DNA from: Rhizomucor pusillus
Lineage: Eukaryota; Mucoromycota; Mucoromycetes; Mucorales; Lichtheimiaceae
Length of the DNA stretch: 64,000 bases
Direction: 5' to 3'
Assembly: GCA_900175165.2 (NCBI GenBank)
Contig: FWWN02000239.1
Span: 219,330 to 283,329 of the forward strand
Part shown: positions 11,675 to 22,652 of the stretch, piece after piece
How positions within the stretch are numbered: position 1 is the stretch's first letter
How the letters are laid out: each line of letters opens with the position of its first letter
The notes under the pieces: generated by a model
The model's database searches: none
Told to the model about the DNA's origin: nothing
Seen by the model: only the letters and a program-made list of their open reading frames with translations
Program-made: the position numbers and the translations under genes

Positions 11675-14600
11675 ATGCCGCCGCGTGCCCTGGAGGCAGT
11701 TCTTCGGTATGCCTACGTCCATGGCTACAGCTGTGAGCAAGTAAGCTCTCCATTCCGTTACTCCCACGACTTGTTCTTAATAAATGATCTAGTGGGCGAA
11801 GCCGACGAAGGAATGCTTGCAAAGAGACGGCAAAGCATCAGTCACCGATCTCTGTGGTACGTTTTGACCGATCGCCGTGATCAGCAGCATGTATTCGCTT
11901 CCATTGCTCAAACGATATATGTTTAGACCTTTTATTAAGTCGAGTCTTTGCTCAGACGCGCGTCAGCGAGACACTGCTGGAGCAGTACCTGACATTTGCT
12001 GTTACCGGCGTCGCCGACTTGCAACACAACAAAGATCTCGTCAGCTCACCTCTAATCTCGCCAGAAACATTTCTCTTGTGCTTGTTTAAGTTTGTCGAGG
12101 AAACCGTCACCAAAAACCCATATCAATGGTCGCATATACTCAAATTATTACCAGCTGTTCTGACAACCCTTGATGCGGATCAAGTCATATCAGATTTACT
12201 AAACCAGGAAGATGAAAAGTCATCGTGGTCTCATATACTTTCTGAAGTCTTTATCATGCTTTCACGGATCGTTGCCGTCGGTCTTTACCGTGACTATTAC
12301 ATATCCAACAAAGAAAATGTTGAGGAGGCAACGACGATGAATATGGATATTGCGCCGTCGTTTGGTGGAAACACTCAACCGAATGGATCGTCGCTACCTT
12401 TCAACTTTTTATCACAAGCATCGGCATTCGATCCTGATGCAACAATATATTTTGATAATCTGCAAGACGAGACAAGCGGACAACGTGCTCCAAATACGAG
12501 TTCTGATTCTCACAGCATCATCGACACGCAATCAACTTTATACGAGAACGATAAAATCGAGACATCTAATGCGATATTGGCAGCTCAGATCATGGTGGAA
12601 CTTATCGAAAAGAAAAGTGCTAAACGCATATTTGAAGTCATGAACAATCAGCAACGTCGACTAGGAAAAGCGGATTTGAAGGCGGCAGGTAACGATCAAC
12701 CTGCTTAGTAAAATGTGGAACTGTCTTGGTTAAGCATATTTGCGATTTCACAGAACCATGGACAACGTGTCAGGCTATTTTGACGCCGCCGACACCAAGC
12801 AGCAGCTTGCCGTCTTCTCAAAATGCCGATCCTTTACAAAATACTCACATACAAAAGCTGTTGCTGCTGATCAACCGTTTGACGGATCGCGATCTAGATC
12901 AGAGGCTAGCTGTCCATCTAAAATATCACGAACTTGAAGATGAAGGAACGGCAAGGGCTTTGCCGAGTGCTGGCTTGATGGGATTCATTTATTATCTAGT
13001 CCAGATACGGCCAATGCCAAGTGAGGAATACATCGTCGATTACCTTATGAAACTTCAAACGATCAAGGTAGGATTTGTCTTGTCAGATCATACTTTTTCG
13101 ATACTAACTAACAGCATCGCAGGGAGCTTTTGATGAATCCTTCTTTCTCGAGCTTTGGTTTATCGGCTTAACCGGTTTAAGAGAAGCCTCTACAGCTATT
13201 GAAAAGCAAGAGCTGGATCCAAGCGATGGCAGTAATACCAACAATGCCCTCATCACTAACTGCTTACTATGGAGAACATTGGTGCTCGCAAAGGTAAGAT
13301 AACGAAGCAGATTACATGAGATGCTGTATGCATCATCTCACCACTGCTACCAGATACCCCGCCTCATCACTCAACTTCAGCTCAAAAGACAATCGACTTT
13401 GAATGGAGCACGAGGAGTGAAGACAGAATCCTCGGAAGCTAGCGAGGTAGCGAGAGCACTGTTTGAAAACTATAACGTGTTCTAATTCCCTTTCCTACTA
13501 GCAACACAATGCACTGGAATGTTCACTTAGCGAGCTAAAAACGTTCTCTGGGTTATTAAATGGCTGTATGGCTTCAAGTAGCGCCGTGCAGATGCTGCTA
13601 ATGTCCAAGGACGCCTCAAAAGCCGTTCAAGAGGATGAGGATGATTTTATGAAGTTACTTGATGTCAACAATGATACAGATTTCGATACATCTGCAGTCA
13701 CCGATGCCCTGCGTGCTTTGAATGAACAAGATATATTTGAAAGCATCGTCGCTGTATGCGAAATCCACGGCTTAGTACGGCCGCATGTAGCACGCGAGCT
13801 AGTAAAACGTGTCGAATACAAACAGGAAAGCAATCCCGATGATTTCAGTTCTCTGCTAGATACAGATATGCTGGAAATTGATGATGCAATGTCCCAAGGC
13901 AATTCGCTTCAGATCATCTCGCAGGTAATACACTGCATAGCATTCCAGAAGAATATATCTCTGATCAAATGGATGTAGAATCTAGACCAACGGATAAGCG
14001 CATTGAAAGAAAATATATCAAAAACTGCAGTGACGGGCTTATTTCGCATCGCTTTGAACTCTATGGTCCACACTTACAAAATCGTCGATTTCATTATCTC
14101 GGTATGCAGATTTGCTTTTCTTAATCTATACAAATCCACTGATATTATATATCCAGCTTATTGTAGAGAAAGCAGAAACTCGAGATGTTTATGCTTTGGC
14201 AAAGATATGCGAGGCAATCATTCAATATCCAGCGATTCTTGATATTATCGGCTTCATGCACCATCCATCTGTTATACTCGGCGCTTTGAACAGATTCTGC
14301 ACAGAATGGTCACCCATGGATAGCGAGATGGATCTCGATGATCGCTCTGGAAGCGAAAACGATAACGATGATGGAATATACGGTATTCAAGTACTTTATG
14401 ACCGATTCGGAAAGATCTGGACAGTTATCAACATGCTGCTTTTGAAGTACAATGTAAGTCCTGAGCGACCAGGGCGGATGGTATCCTGATACTAATGACT
14501 TTTTCTGCAGCTATATAATGATCTGGGCAATGCATTGCCGGAGAGGGATGGGTTCTGTTATCAGCTATTCACTGAAGGACATATCATCTATGGAAGGGAT

Positions 14601-15944
14601 GTAAACGATTCATCTATAGAGCAGATTGTCCAAAAATGGCAAAATGAATTGCAAAATAACGGCATGATATCCGACGAGCTCTTACGGTAAGACAAGAAAA
14701 AAAAGACTCCAGTGTAAAGACTAAATGGTGAAAACTAATGATCACTTTACAGTACATCTACCCCTCAGCAGCTCTTAACAGCAGCTCCTACGCTATTTTG
14801 TAATTTGTTTTTAGCGCAAGAAACGATGAGCGTGGACGTTGAGTCACTGGCTGATGCTATATCGTTATTCCAAAAACGATTTCTCAGTTTTGCGCTGGTA
14901 CCATGCAGCATCAAAGTATTTTGTGAACAGTTGCAAGGTCCATCGTGGCAGTTTGCTATCCAGTGCCTGGAACGATTTTTGGTGTATGGGTATCCACCCA
15001 AGGAGATCATACAGATTTGCGGCAAAGACATCCTGGCGTCGCTTGGAGGATTAGCTGAGCGAAAGCGACAGGAACGTCTCATTTTCCAACCCAACGAAGT
15101 GATCGCATCAGAGATCGACCAAGCTCAGGAGAGGTTGGCAAAGCTGCAAACGAGCATCATGCAGATCCTGAGTCTGGAGGAAGAAAATAATCAAATGCGA
15201 CACACTGAGACCATTACAACGAACGTTACGAGCGACAATCTGTTTGCCAAGACACGAGAGATGTTTCGGTCGGCTGTCAAGAGCGGAAGGTCGATGTTTA
15301 TGCGAGACGTAAATGCGGATACCGTGGCGCTGTGGGATCCATCTGAAGCGCCCAAACAATCCATCACGCATTATCTGGATTTTGTCATGTTCCGAGTGGC
15401 ATTGGACATTGGCGGCCCACATTGGTTCATTAGTATGATCGTAGATGAAGTCTTGGAGGCAGGAAAAAGCGGAGGAGCGGTCAGAGCAGCTGAGCTAGGT
15501 TCATGCCTCCTAGCTACTCCCTTGACAGCAACATCCGGCGACCGACAAAACCGATGCAGCAACCTCTTGCGATGTCTTTTGCAAGATATAATACCACCAT
15601 CACTCAAAACGTGTGCAGAAACCGGGTCATCCTTTTTCCAGGGACAGACGCTAGGCGTTTTTGTCAGTAACTGCCTGGTTTTAATGCACGATCGCGATGA
15701 CGACAAGGACTTTATACATGCACTGGGACGGATATTTTTCGAGACCCTACTTGTCGATAGCGAAAATGCTCCACATATCATCCATCGCAAGGAGGAACAA
15801 GTTGCAGACGACAGCTTGGTATCGGATTACGTGCTTGCTCAATGGTCTGATGTTATCACACAAAGTCCAGTGTGGCGTGGATTTATCAAAGGGCTCATGA
15901 GCAATCCACTAGTGAACGAAGCATGGCCAAACACATTCATATAG
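11675..15944 (+). CDS. Mediator tail subunit Med5 (Nut1)-like, multi-exon
   Basis: This is a large helical protein of about 1,250 residues with low-level features of fungal Med5, a Mediator tail subunit. Visible stretches include PPRALEAVLRYAYVHGYS at the N-terminus, SETLLEQYLTFAVTGVADLQ, LMGFIYYLVQIRPMPSEEYI, NCLLWRTLVLAKIPRLI (the Med5-like WRxLVLxKIPxLI motif), a long helical C-terminal exon from about 14756 to 15944, and a GFIKGLMSNPLVNEAWP ending. Introns of 50-65 nt interrupt the frame, for example at 13067-13122 and 13295-13353. The true 5' end is unresolved: 11675 is the first ATG in the frame that joins cleanly to exon 2. Family call rests on recalled motifs, so treat it as probable. 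It lacks transmembrane segments and a signal peptide. Confidence 0.62.
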
Positions 15945-16848
15945 AAAGTTCTATTCCGCTCTGTACATACAAATATATTGCTGAACTATCCTAATTATAT
16001 AAGTGCTGAGCCTGCTTGGGGACTAATTGGAATATATCCACCACATCTTCCCTTGATGAACCCAAAACGTTGACTAAAAGGGTCGATTTGTTTCCAATTC
16101 ATTTACGTTTCTGTTTCTGCGTAAAATTCTTACTCATTGTGTGCACAACAAGCAGATCACACGTGCTCCTAATGCTTTATTGAGCCCTTTTGTTGTCCCC
16201 GGTCTACCAATTATAGCGCCAAAGCGGCTATTGACATGCAGTTCTGCAGATGTTCAATGCTGAACAGTCTGATTAAGTGATATTGTATGATGGATCACAC
16301 AGATGTACGCTTTTTTGATCCAGCCATTCTGTCCAGCGGAAAATCAAAAGCATGCGCCACGTGCAGCACGGATAATTTCCTCCGCCGATCCGGCGCTTGC
16401 GCGCACATTCGGTTTTGCAGGTATAGATCGGATCAAATTATTCTCCACTTGTATTTTACAAAGCCCTTGAGAAATACAATTGTCCGTGACCGTATTGACA
16501 GTGTCCGTATGCAGTGCACACGGAGTATTTGGAAGAGAGATGCGTGATCAAAGTGAAGAAGAATTGGGCGTATTAGCAACCCTGTCGTACGATGCTGCGC
16601 GTTGAGCGGTTTTAGCAGCGAGGTGTCAGCACTTTGGGAGATACGCTCATGTAATCGGCTTCCTTTAACAGTGTGTGTTACTCAGTCCACGGGCCGTCTA
16701 TTAGTCAACCGACGGATATTTAGTAATCAGATCGTCGCGACCTTGGAGGTATATATAAAGTATTCCCGGATGACCCCACCGATCTGATCCAACTCGAGTA
16801 ATCTCTTTCACCTTTTTTGATTCTTTCCCACAATCCCGGGTTTCCAGC
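15945..16848. other. Intergenic region upstream of the MFS gene
   Basis: About 900 bp without a supported gene. The left part is presumably the Med5-like 3' UTR and the right part the transporter promoter. The open frame at 16287-16547 is Cys/Arg-rich but has no recognisable domain, and I read it as noise. A TATA element lies near the right end and is listed separately. Confidence 0.45.
16752..16759 (+). promoter_or_regulatory. TATA box of the MFS transporter gene
   Basis: TATATAAA lies 97 bp before the ATG at 16849 and 147 bp before the ATG at 16899, in a C/T-rich setting that suits a fungal core promoter. A TATA-containing promoter would fit an inducible transporter (inference). Confidence 0.5.
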
Positions 16849-18847
16849 ATGACACGAAGTATCGAATCAGAAAGTCAAGGTGGGAAAACATTATCACCAT
16901 GGATACAAATGCGATGTTTGCTAACAATATCATCACTGTAGACACACTGCAAGATAACAGAATGCCCCAGCTGTCTGATCCAGAGCTCGAGAAAGCGGAG
17001 AAGTTTACAACTGATGCATCACCACCATCGTCGTTTCCAGCAGAGGATATTGACCCGAGGAATCCAAAGGTACAGATATCGTTTTCCCCTCATATACCCC
17101 CCTGAGACATATGTTCTGATTCTTTCTGTTCTGTCTATGTTTTAGACATGGCCTCGCTGGAAAAAGCTGATGAATTTTTGCACCATCTTTGGCAACACTT
17201 TCCTTGGATATTTTACATCCGCGGTCTACGTACCAGCGACCGTTGATCTCAGACATTTCTTTGATACGAGTCTCACGGTAATTAATGCCACGATCGCTTT
17301 ATTCATCTTTGTCGTCGGTCTTGCAGTAAGTAGTATTGCTGATTAAAGCAAATACCTAGCTATTTTCCCACGATCTTCTACTCACAAACACAATCACAGC
17401 CATTGATTTGGGCTCCATTGAGCGAACGCATAGGCCGAAAGTATATCTACGTGTCCTCGGCAGCTCTCTACGTCATCTTCACTATCATTTGCGGCATTTC
17501 CAACAATCTCGGACTCTTCTTTGCTATGCGATTGCTTCAAGGTATTGCCGCTTCCGCGGGCATGGCAGTAGGCGGTGGAACCGTCGTGGATCTGTTTGAA
17601 CCGCACGAACGTGGACGTTACATGAGTTTCTTTATGGCATCGTAAGTGTGTAACAAAGAAAATATATAAGCTTATCTTTGACTCACATGCTTGTTTGGAT
17701 GATTAGGTTAATCCTTGGCCCGGCTGTGGGACCCATCGCTGGCGGCTTTATCGATCAATACCTCAGTTGGCGATGGATTTTCTACATCAGTGCAATGGTC
17801 GGCGGTGCTGTGCTTCTAGCTGACATTTTCCTTTTAAGCGAGACCCTGTATCGACGAAACAATGAAATCAACGCAACTTCGACCTCTGAGAAATTTAAGC
17901 AGTTTTTGCAAAGGGTCAAGTTTAATCCGGTAAGTCAATGGACACAACGTATTGTCTGCAGCAATAACCAACACCTTATTTCCAACAGTTCACAGTCCTC
18001 AATCTTTTGCTACGTCCAGAAGTCGCTCTTGTTTGTTTCGCACAAAGTGTCATCTTTGGCTGGTTCTACATGCTTGTCACCGTCTTGACCCCGACATACG
18101 TGGAGCGTTTTAACTTTCCAACTGGCTACATTGGCTTACTTTTCATCGCGGCTGCGATCGGTAACTTGTCAGGCAGCGTCGTTGCAGGATTTGTTTCCGA
18201 TTCTGTCTATGCTCGGCAGCGCAGAAAGAACAACGGTGTTGCAAAGACCGAAGCTCGTTTGCTACCAGTATACATCGGCATCCCTTTCCTAGTCGCCGGC
18301 ATGCTTCTCTATGGATGGCTACTTTACGCTAACGTACATTGGTTTGCACCACTTCCTGGTCTGCTTTTGTGTAAGTACATAACAAAGATGGCATCCGATC
18401 ATTGTTGCTCACTTTAGTACATTACATTTTTCAGTCTGTCTTGGTGCCATGTACTCGATAACGACATCCACAACATACATTGTCGAAGCACATCTTAAGC
18501 GATCCGCTTCTGGTAGGTGTGATGTAACATCAACTTTGAAGTACATATATCTAATATTCTTCACAGTTGTGTCAGTTGCGAACTTTTGCCGCAACCTCTT
18601 TGCCATGATTTTCTCCTTGATCAGTCTTAATATCCGTCAAGGACTCGGTGATGGATGGTCATAGTAAGTGGAATTGGAATTTAAACTTGCATAGGCTGCA
18701 TACTTAACAACATTACTTTCTAGCACGCTTGCTGCCTTGACAATCTTGGTGATCACCCTTGCATGCTTCCTGTTTGTGCAAAAGTTTGGAGAGCGACTTC
18801 GAGAGAGTTATCAGCAACGACAGCAACAGCAACAGCAACAACAATGA
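16849..18847 (+). CDS. MFS transporter, DHA1 (drug:H+ antiporter, Tpo1-like) family
   Basis: This is a twelve-helix major facilitator expected in the plasma membrane, exporting polyamines or drugs by proton antiport (family knowledge; substrate unknown). A polar N-terminus with DPELEKAEKF and DIDPRNPK leads into WPRWKKLMN and the first helix. Motif A follows (PLIWAPLSERIGRKYIYVSS), then a MRLLQGIAASAGMAVGGGTV segment and the motif-C-type LILGPAVGPIAGGFIDQYLS, then SWRWIFYISA. The C-terminus is a short Gln-rich tail. I favour a start at 16849 with an intron at 16880-16940: GT donor, CTAAC branch site, TGTAG acceptor, and the join to GACACACTGCAAGAT is in frame. An ATG at 16899 in the same frame would be the start if that intron is not removed. 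Seven or more introns follow, each near a helix border. Confidence 0.9.
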
Positions 18848-19620
18848 TTTGATTGTTCTTATTTTTTTCTGACAGTTCTGCTTGACTTGGTAACAGTCGT
18901 TCATTTATTACCATGTATTATACTCGTTTCCTTGTAAATGCATACACACTACACACAACGATTAAGCTTAGATAGACCAAACATAAATGAATTCCTTCCA
19001 TTGTACCTACTACCACTTTTATTAATACGTACTCAAGTCTTTTTTTTCCAAAAGTCAAAATATATTGCATCTACATACACATGTAAAAATTTGAAATCGT
19101 CATCCTCAATATATGAAAGGAAATATTCATAGAGTCATATCTCTTGCGACGCCCCTGGCTGGCATTCATTGTCACAGCAATGTGTATTATTTCGTGATCT
19201 TGTTTCAGCCCTTTTTTGGGCTGTACCATAACCAAAATGCTTGCATTCCCGCTGCAACAATCAATCCAGTAATTTGGGTCATTCTTTTGCCCATTAGATA
19301 TATCAGCATCTCCCAATCCATCAGATTAATAGCGCCGATATGTTGCGTCCTGCACAGTCATTCATTCTATGTGTTGCAAAAAAGCCGGCTCATGATGATT
19401 CCAGTATAATGAAATTGTTTGTATTATCAAGGACTGCTGATATTATGCAGTAGCCCCGTGTCACAAGAAATTAAATTTGGTTGGTTTGGTGAAAGGGCAC
19501 GGGCGGCGAAAGTGCCTGACATGAAAACCAGCACACACGCGGGCGGCAATTTAGGTCTCCTCCCCTTTCCTCCTTTCCTGCTCCTCCTCCTCTTCTGCTT
19601 TTTCTTTCAGCAGCTCTGTC
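18848..19620. other. Intergenic region before the CLIP-170-like gene
   Basis: This is 773 bp between tandem plus-strand genes. It is A/T-rich on the left (transporter 3' UTR), with a C/T-rich tract at 19557-19610 directly before the next ATG. Open frames here on either strand look like chance. Nothing else was recognised. Confidence 0.4.
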
Positions 19621-22570
19621 ATGTCACGTATCGCCAAACCTATCCAAGGCGGAGGTCTATCAACGATAACCAGCACGACGGCGACGCCGCTGCAGAACCG
19701 TCCCAGCAAGATAGGCAGAAGGGAAAGCTCTTCTCCCAGCAAAAAGCAGACCCGTTTTTCTCCTTCTTCTTCGCCTATATCAACCCACGACGGCGAATCA
19801 GTGCCTACCAATGCAGACGCTCCCACACCGCAGCGACGCTCTCTGACACATGCTGGCACTCATTTGCCAAGAGAAGCGACGCATTTGTCGACATCGTCAG
19901 CTGACGATCTTTCTGAAACAGACACGTCCGCCCGTTTTTCACCTTCGTCAAAAACCAGCACGCCGCGTTCTTCCTGGAGCCGCTCGCCAACACAGGACAG
20001 TAACAACAACAACAAGAAATCATCTCTCGTGCCAGAAACGCTTTTAGTAGGCAGAAGAGTGACCGTGCCTGGCATAGGTCTCACGGGAACGCTTCGCTTC
20101 CTTGGCGAGACGAGCTTCAAAGCAGGCACATGGGCCGGTATCGAGCTGGACGTTGTGGGCAGTGGCAAAAATGACGGAAGTGTTCAAGGGTAATATTGAT
20201 AAAGAAAATATATGGTACTCTGGCACGAGGTAGACATGCATGCTGATCGCAAAAAAAAATCTATGTGTGTATATTACAGTGTACAATATTTTTCATGCCC
20301 GCCACAAACTGGCCTTTTCATTCTCGCCTCCAAGGTCGTACCTGAAAAACGACGATCCATCCAACCTGCTGTGAGAAGTTCGACGAATGGAATTCAACCA
20401 TCAACACTAACACAGAAACAAGTTCTCAGCCGCAATAACAGTAGTAGTACTACTACTACTGCAAACACCAAGAGACCCAGTAGACAGCCTGTACCGACAC
20501 GCACCAAGTCTACGGTCGTATCTAAACGAAGCAAAACGTTACCACCGCCACCTCAAAAGCTGACACCTAGCAAAACAACTGTCACCAGAACATCCAAAAA
20601 GCCTTCGCGGCCATCTAGATTTTCACTTCCACAGCAGCATCCGCCCACGCCGCCGTTACCAGCCTCTGTCAACAACAAGCAAACTTCTTCCCCTGACAGC
20701 ACTGCCAGCAGAGTAGCAGAACAACAGCCGCAACTGCCTACTCCTGAAAATAATATAGATAGATCAAGTGCTACCCCGCCGCACACAGAAACGACGCCTG
20801 TCGAGAAGCAACCGCGTATGGTACCAGAAGAAGAACTGCTTAGCATATATGAATTGTTGGAACGATCACAGCAAGAGAAGGATAAACTGTTAGAGCAAAT
20901 GAAAAACAAAGAAGCAGCGTGGGAGCGGCTTGTATCGACAAAAGAAAGCTATGCACTGCGGGTGAAAGAGAAGGAAGAGGAGATATCACGGCTACAGCAC
21001 AGTTTGGAGGAAGCGCGGCAGCAATTTGAGGAACAGCAATCGTTGCTGAGCGAACGAGACGAGATTATTGCGAAAAATTTGAAAGAAGATGCAGTGATTG
21101 AACAGTACCAGCGGCGGATTGAAAAGCTAGAAAATATGATAGAAGGCCTGACGGCCAAAGCAAGCGAGACAGCTGAGCATCACGAATCAAAGTTAAAAGA
21201 TCACCAGGGCGAGGTGGAGCAGTTACGGCGAGCACTGGCCGATAAGGAAACAATATCAGCAACGTTGGAGAAAGAATGCGAGGAGTTACGGACAGCAGGT
21301 TTAGAAGCCATCGGCGCATACGAGGCATCTGTTACCCAGCTTAAGCGAGAAAAGGAGCAGCTGTTGGAAGAGAAGGATGCAGAGATACGACAGCTCAGCA
21401 AGGCTCTGGAGGATCTGAAGCGACGCAGTTTAATGCTGGATGAAGACGACGCAGTCGATTTCAACACCGAATATGCAGATGAATGGCACGACCAACGCCG
21501 TCGACTGGAAGAACAGCTGGAAATTGCTACGAGCGAATTAGAAAATGAACGCAACCAGGTGCGTGCAGTGGAGGTCGAAGCCGATAAACTGCGAGCAGAG
21601 ATCCAGCGGCTGCATATGGCCAGCATGTCATCCGAAGAACGGGTAGCAGCGTTGCAGCGAGAACTGGAGCAAGAATTGGTGGATAAGCGGCGACTGATGG
21701 AAGAAGCAGATGCAGCGTTTGAAGCGCAGGCCAAGGCAGAGGATGAGAATTACCAGCTGAAGATGGCACGAGTCAAATCTGAGCGAGAACTTCAAGAGGC
21801 AATGGACAGAATCGCAGTGCTAGAAAAACAGCAGCAGCTACAAACGCCGGATAATTCGCCTGAAGAAGTTGACGAGCTCAAACACCGTCTAGCCGCAGCC
21901 GAGGAACGCAACAAGGTTCTCTTGCAAGAAAACAAGCAGCTGAAGGATATCTGCAAGGATCGAGAGCAAGAATGCGCGCGGTTGATGGATGAACTGTTAG
22001 CTCTAGAAAACGCAGATGCCGAGGATGGTGGAGGTGACAGCGTTGCCCTGCGACGGCAGATTGAAAAGCTAAAGCAGGAGCTAGACGCTGAGCGACGGCG
22101 GTACACGGATTTGGAGATAGAGAAGCAAAAAGAAATAAGCCATCTCAACAAGGAGCTCGCAGAACTCGAATCACTCGTGGAAAGCCGTGTGTTTGGCGAA
22201 GGCGATTTGGAGCAGGAGCTTGAGAGTGAGCGCAAAAAGGTCGCACGGCTTGAGCAAGAAATTGAAGATTTGAAAAAATCAAGATCGGCGGCGCACGCGA
22301 GCGAACAGAGTCGAAGGAAGGCTCAAGTCGAGCCATTCTGTGAAATTTGCGAAAAACCTGGACATGATATCCTCAACTGCACCGCATTGCGATCACCGTC
22401 ATCATCAAGGAAAGATAACACAGTGGTAAGTGGTCGGGGAAGTCAGAACTTTGTGATGTGAGCAATTTATATTCATTCAATCAATCAATATACTGTAGTA
22501 TTGCGCAAACTGCGATCAATATGATGTGCATAGTACAGAAGATTGTCCGAATCAAGACGAAACATTTTAA
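19621..22570 (+). CDS. CLIP-170/Bik1/Tip1-like microtubule plus-end protein
   Basis: This protein tracks microtubule plus ends and links them to dynein, kinesin or the cortex. Three exons (19621-20189, 20280-22425, 22499-22570) join in frame to 928 codons. A Ser/Thr-rich basic head (about residues 1-135) precedes a CAP-Gly domain split by intron 1: VGRRVTVPGIGLTGTLRFLG, then GKNDGSVQGVQYFSCPPQTG, with the canonical GKNDGSV core. A second Ser/Pro-rich basic stretch (residues 225-390) is followed by about 480 residues of continuous coiled coil. The C-terminus has two CLIP-170 zinc knuckles: FCEICEKPGHDILNCT (exon 2) and YCANCDQYDVHSTEDC (exon 3). Only one CAP-Gly domain is present, as in Bik1 and Tip1. 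If intron 2 were retained, translation would end at 22461 and the second knuckle would be lost. Confidence 0.93.
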
Positions 22571-22652
22571 TAACTTTATACTATGTCTGCGTGTACATGT
22601 TTTTCTTTCGTTTATATAAACACCAATCTTGTGGATACCCCCGTTTTTGGGA

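Noticed and set aside
16287..16547. 86-codon Cys/Arg-rich frame before the MFS gene
   Set aside because: Cysteines show no regular spacing, there is no signal peptide, and it lies in the probable promoter.
21201..22235. Long Ser-rich open frames on the minus strand inside the CLIP-170-like gene
   Set aside because: They are shadows of the Glu/Gln-rich coiled coil on the plus strand and have no domain of their own.
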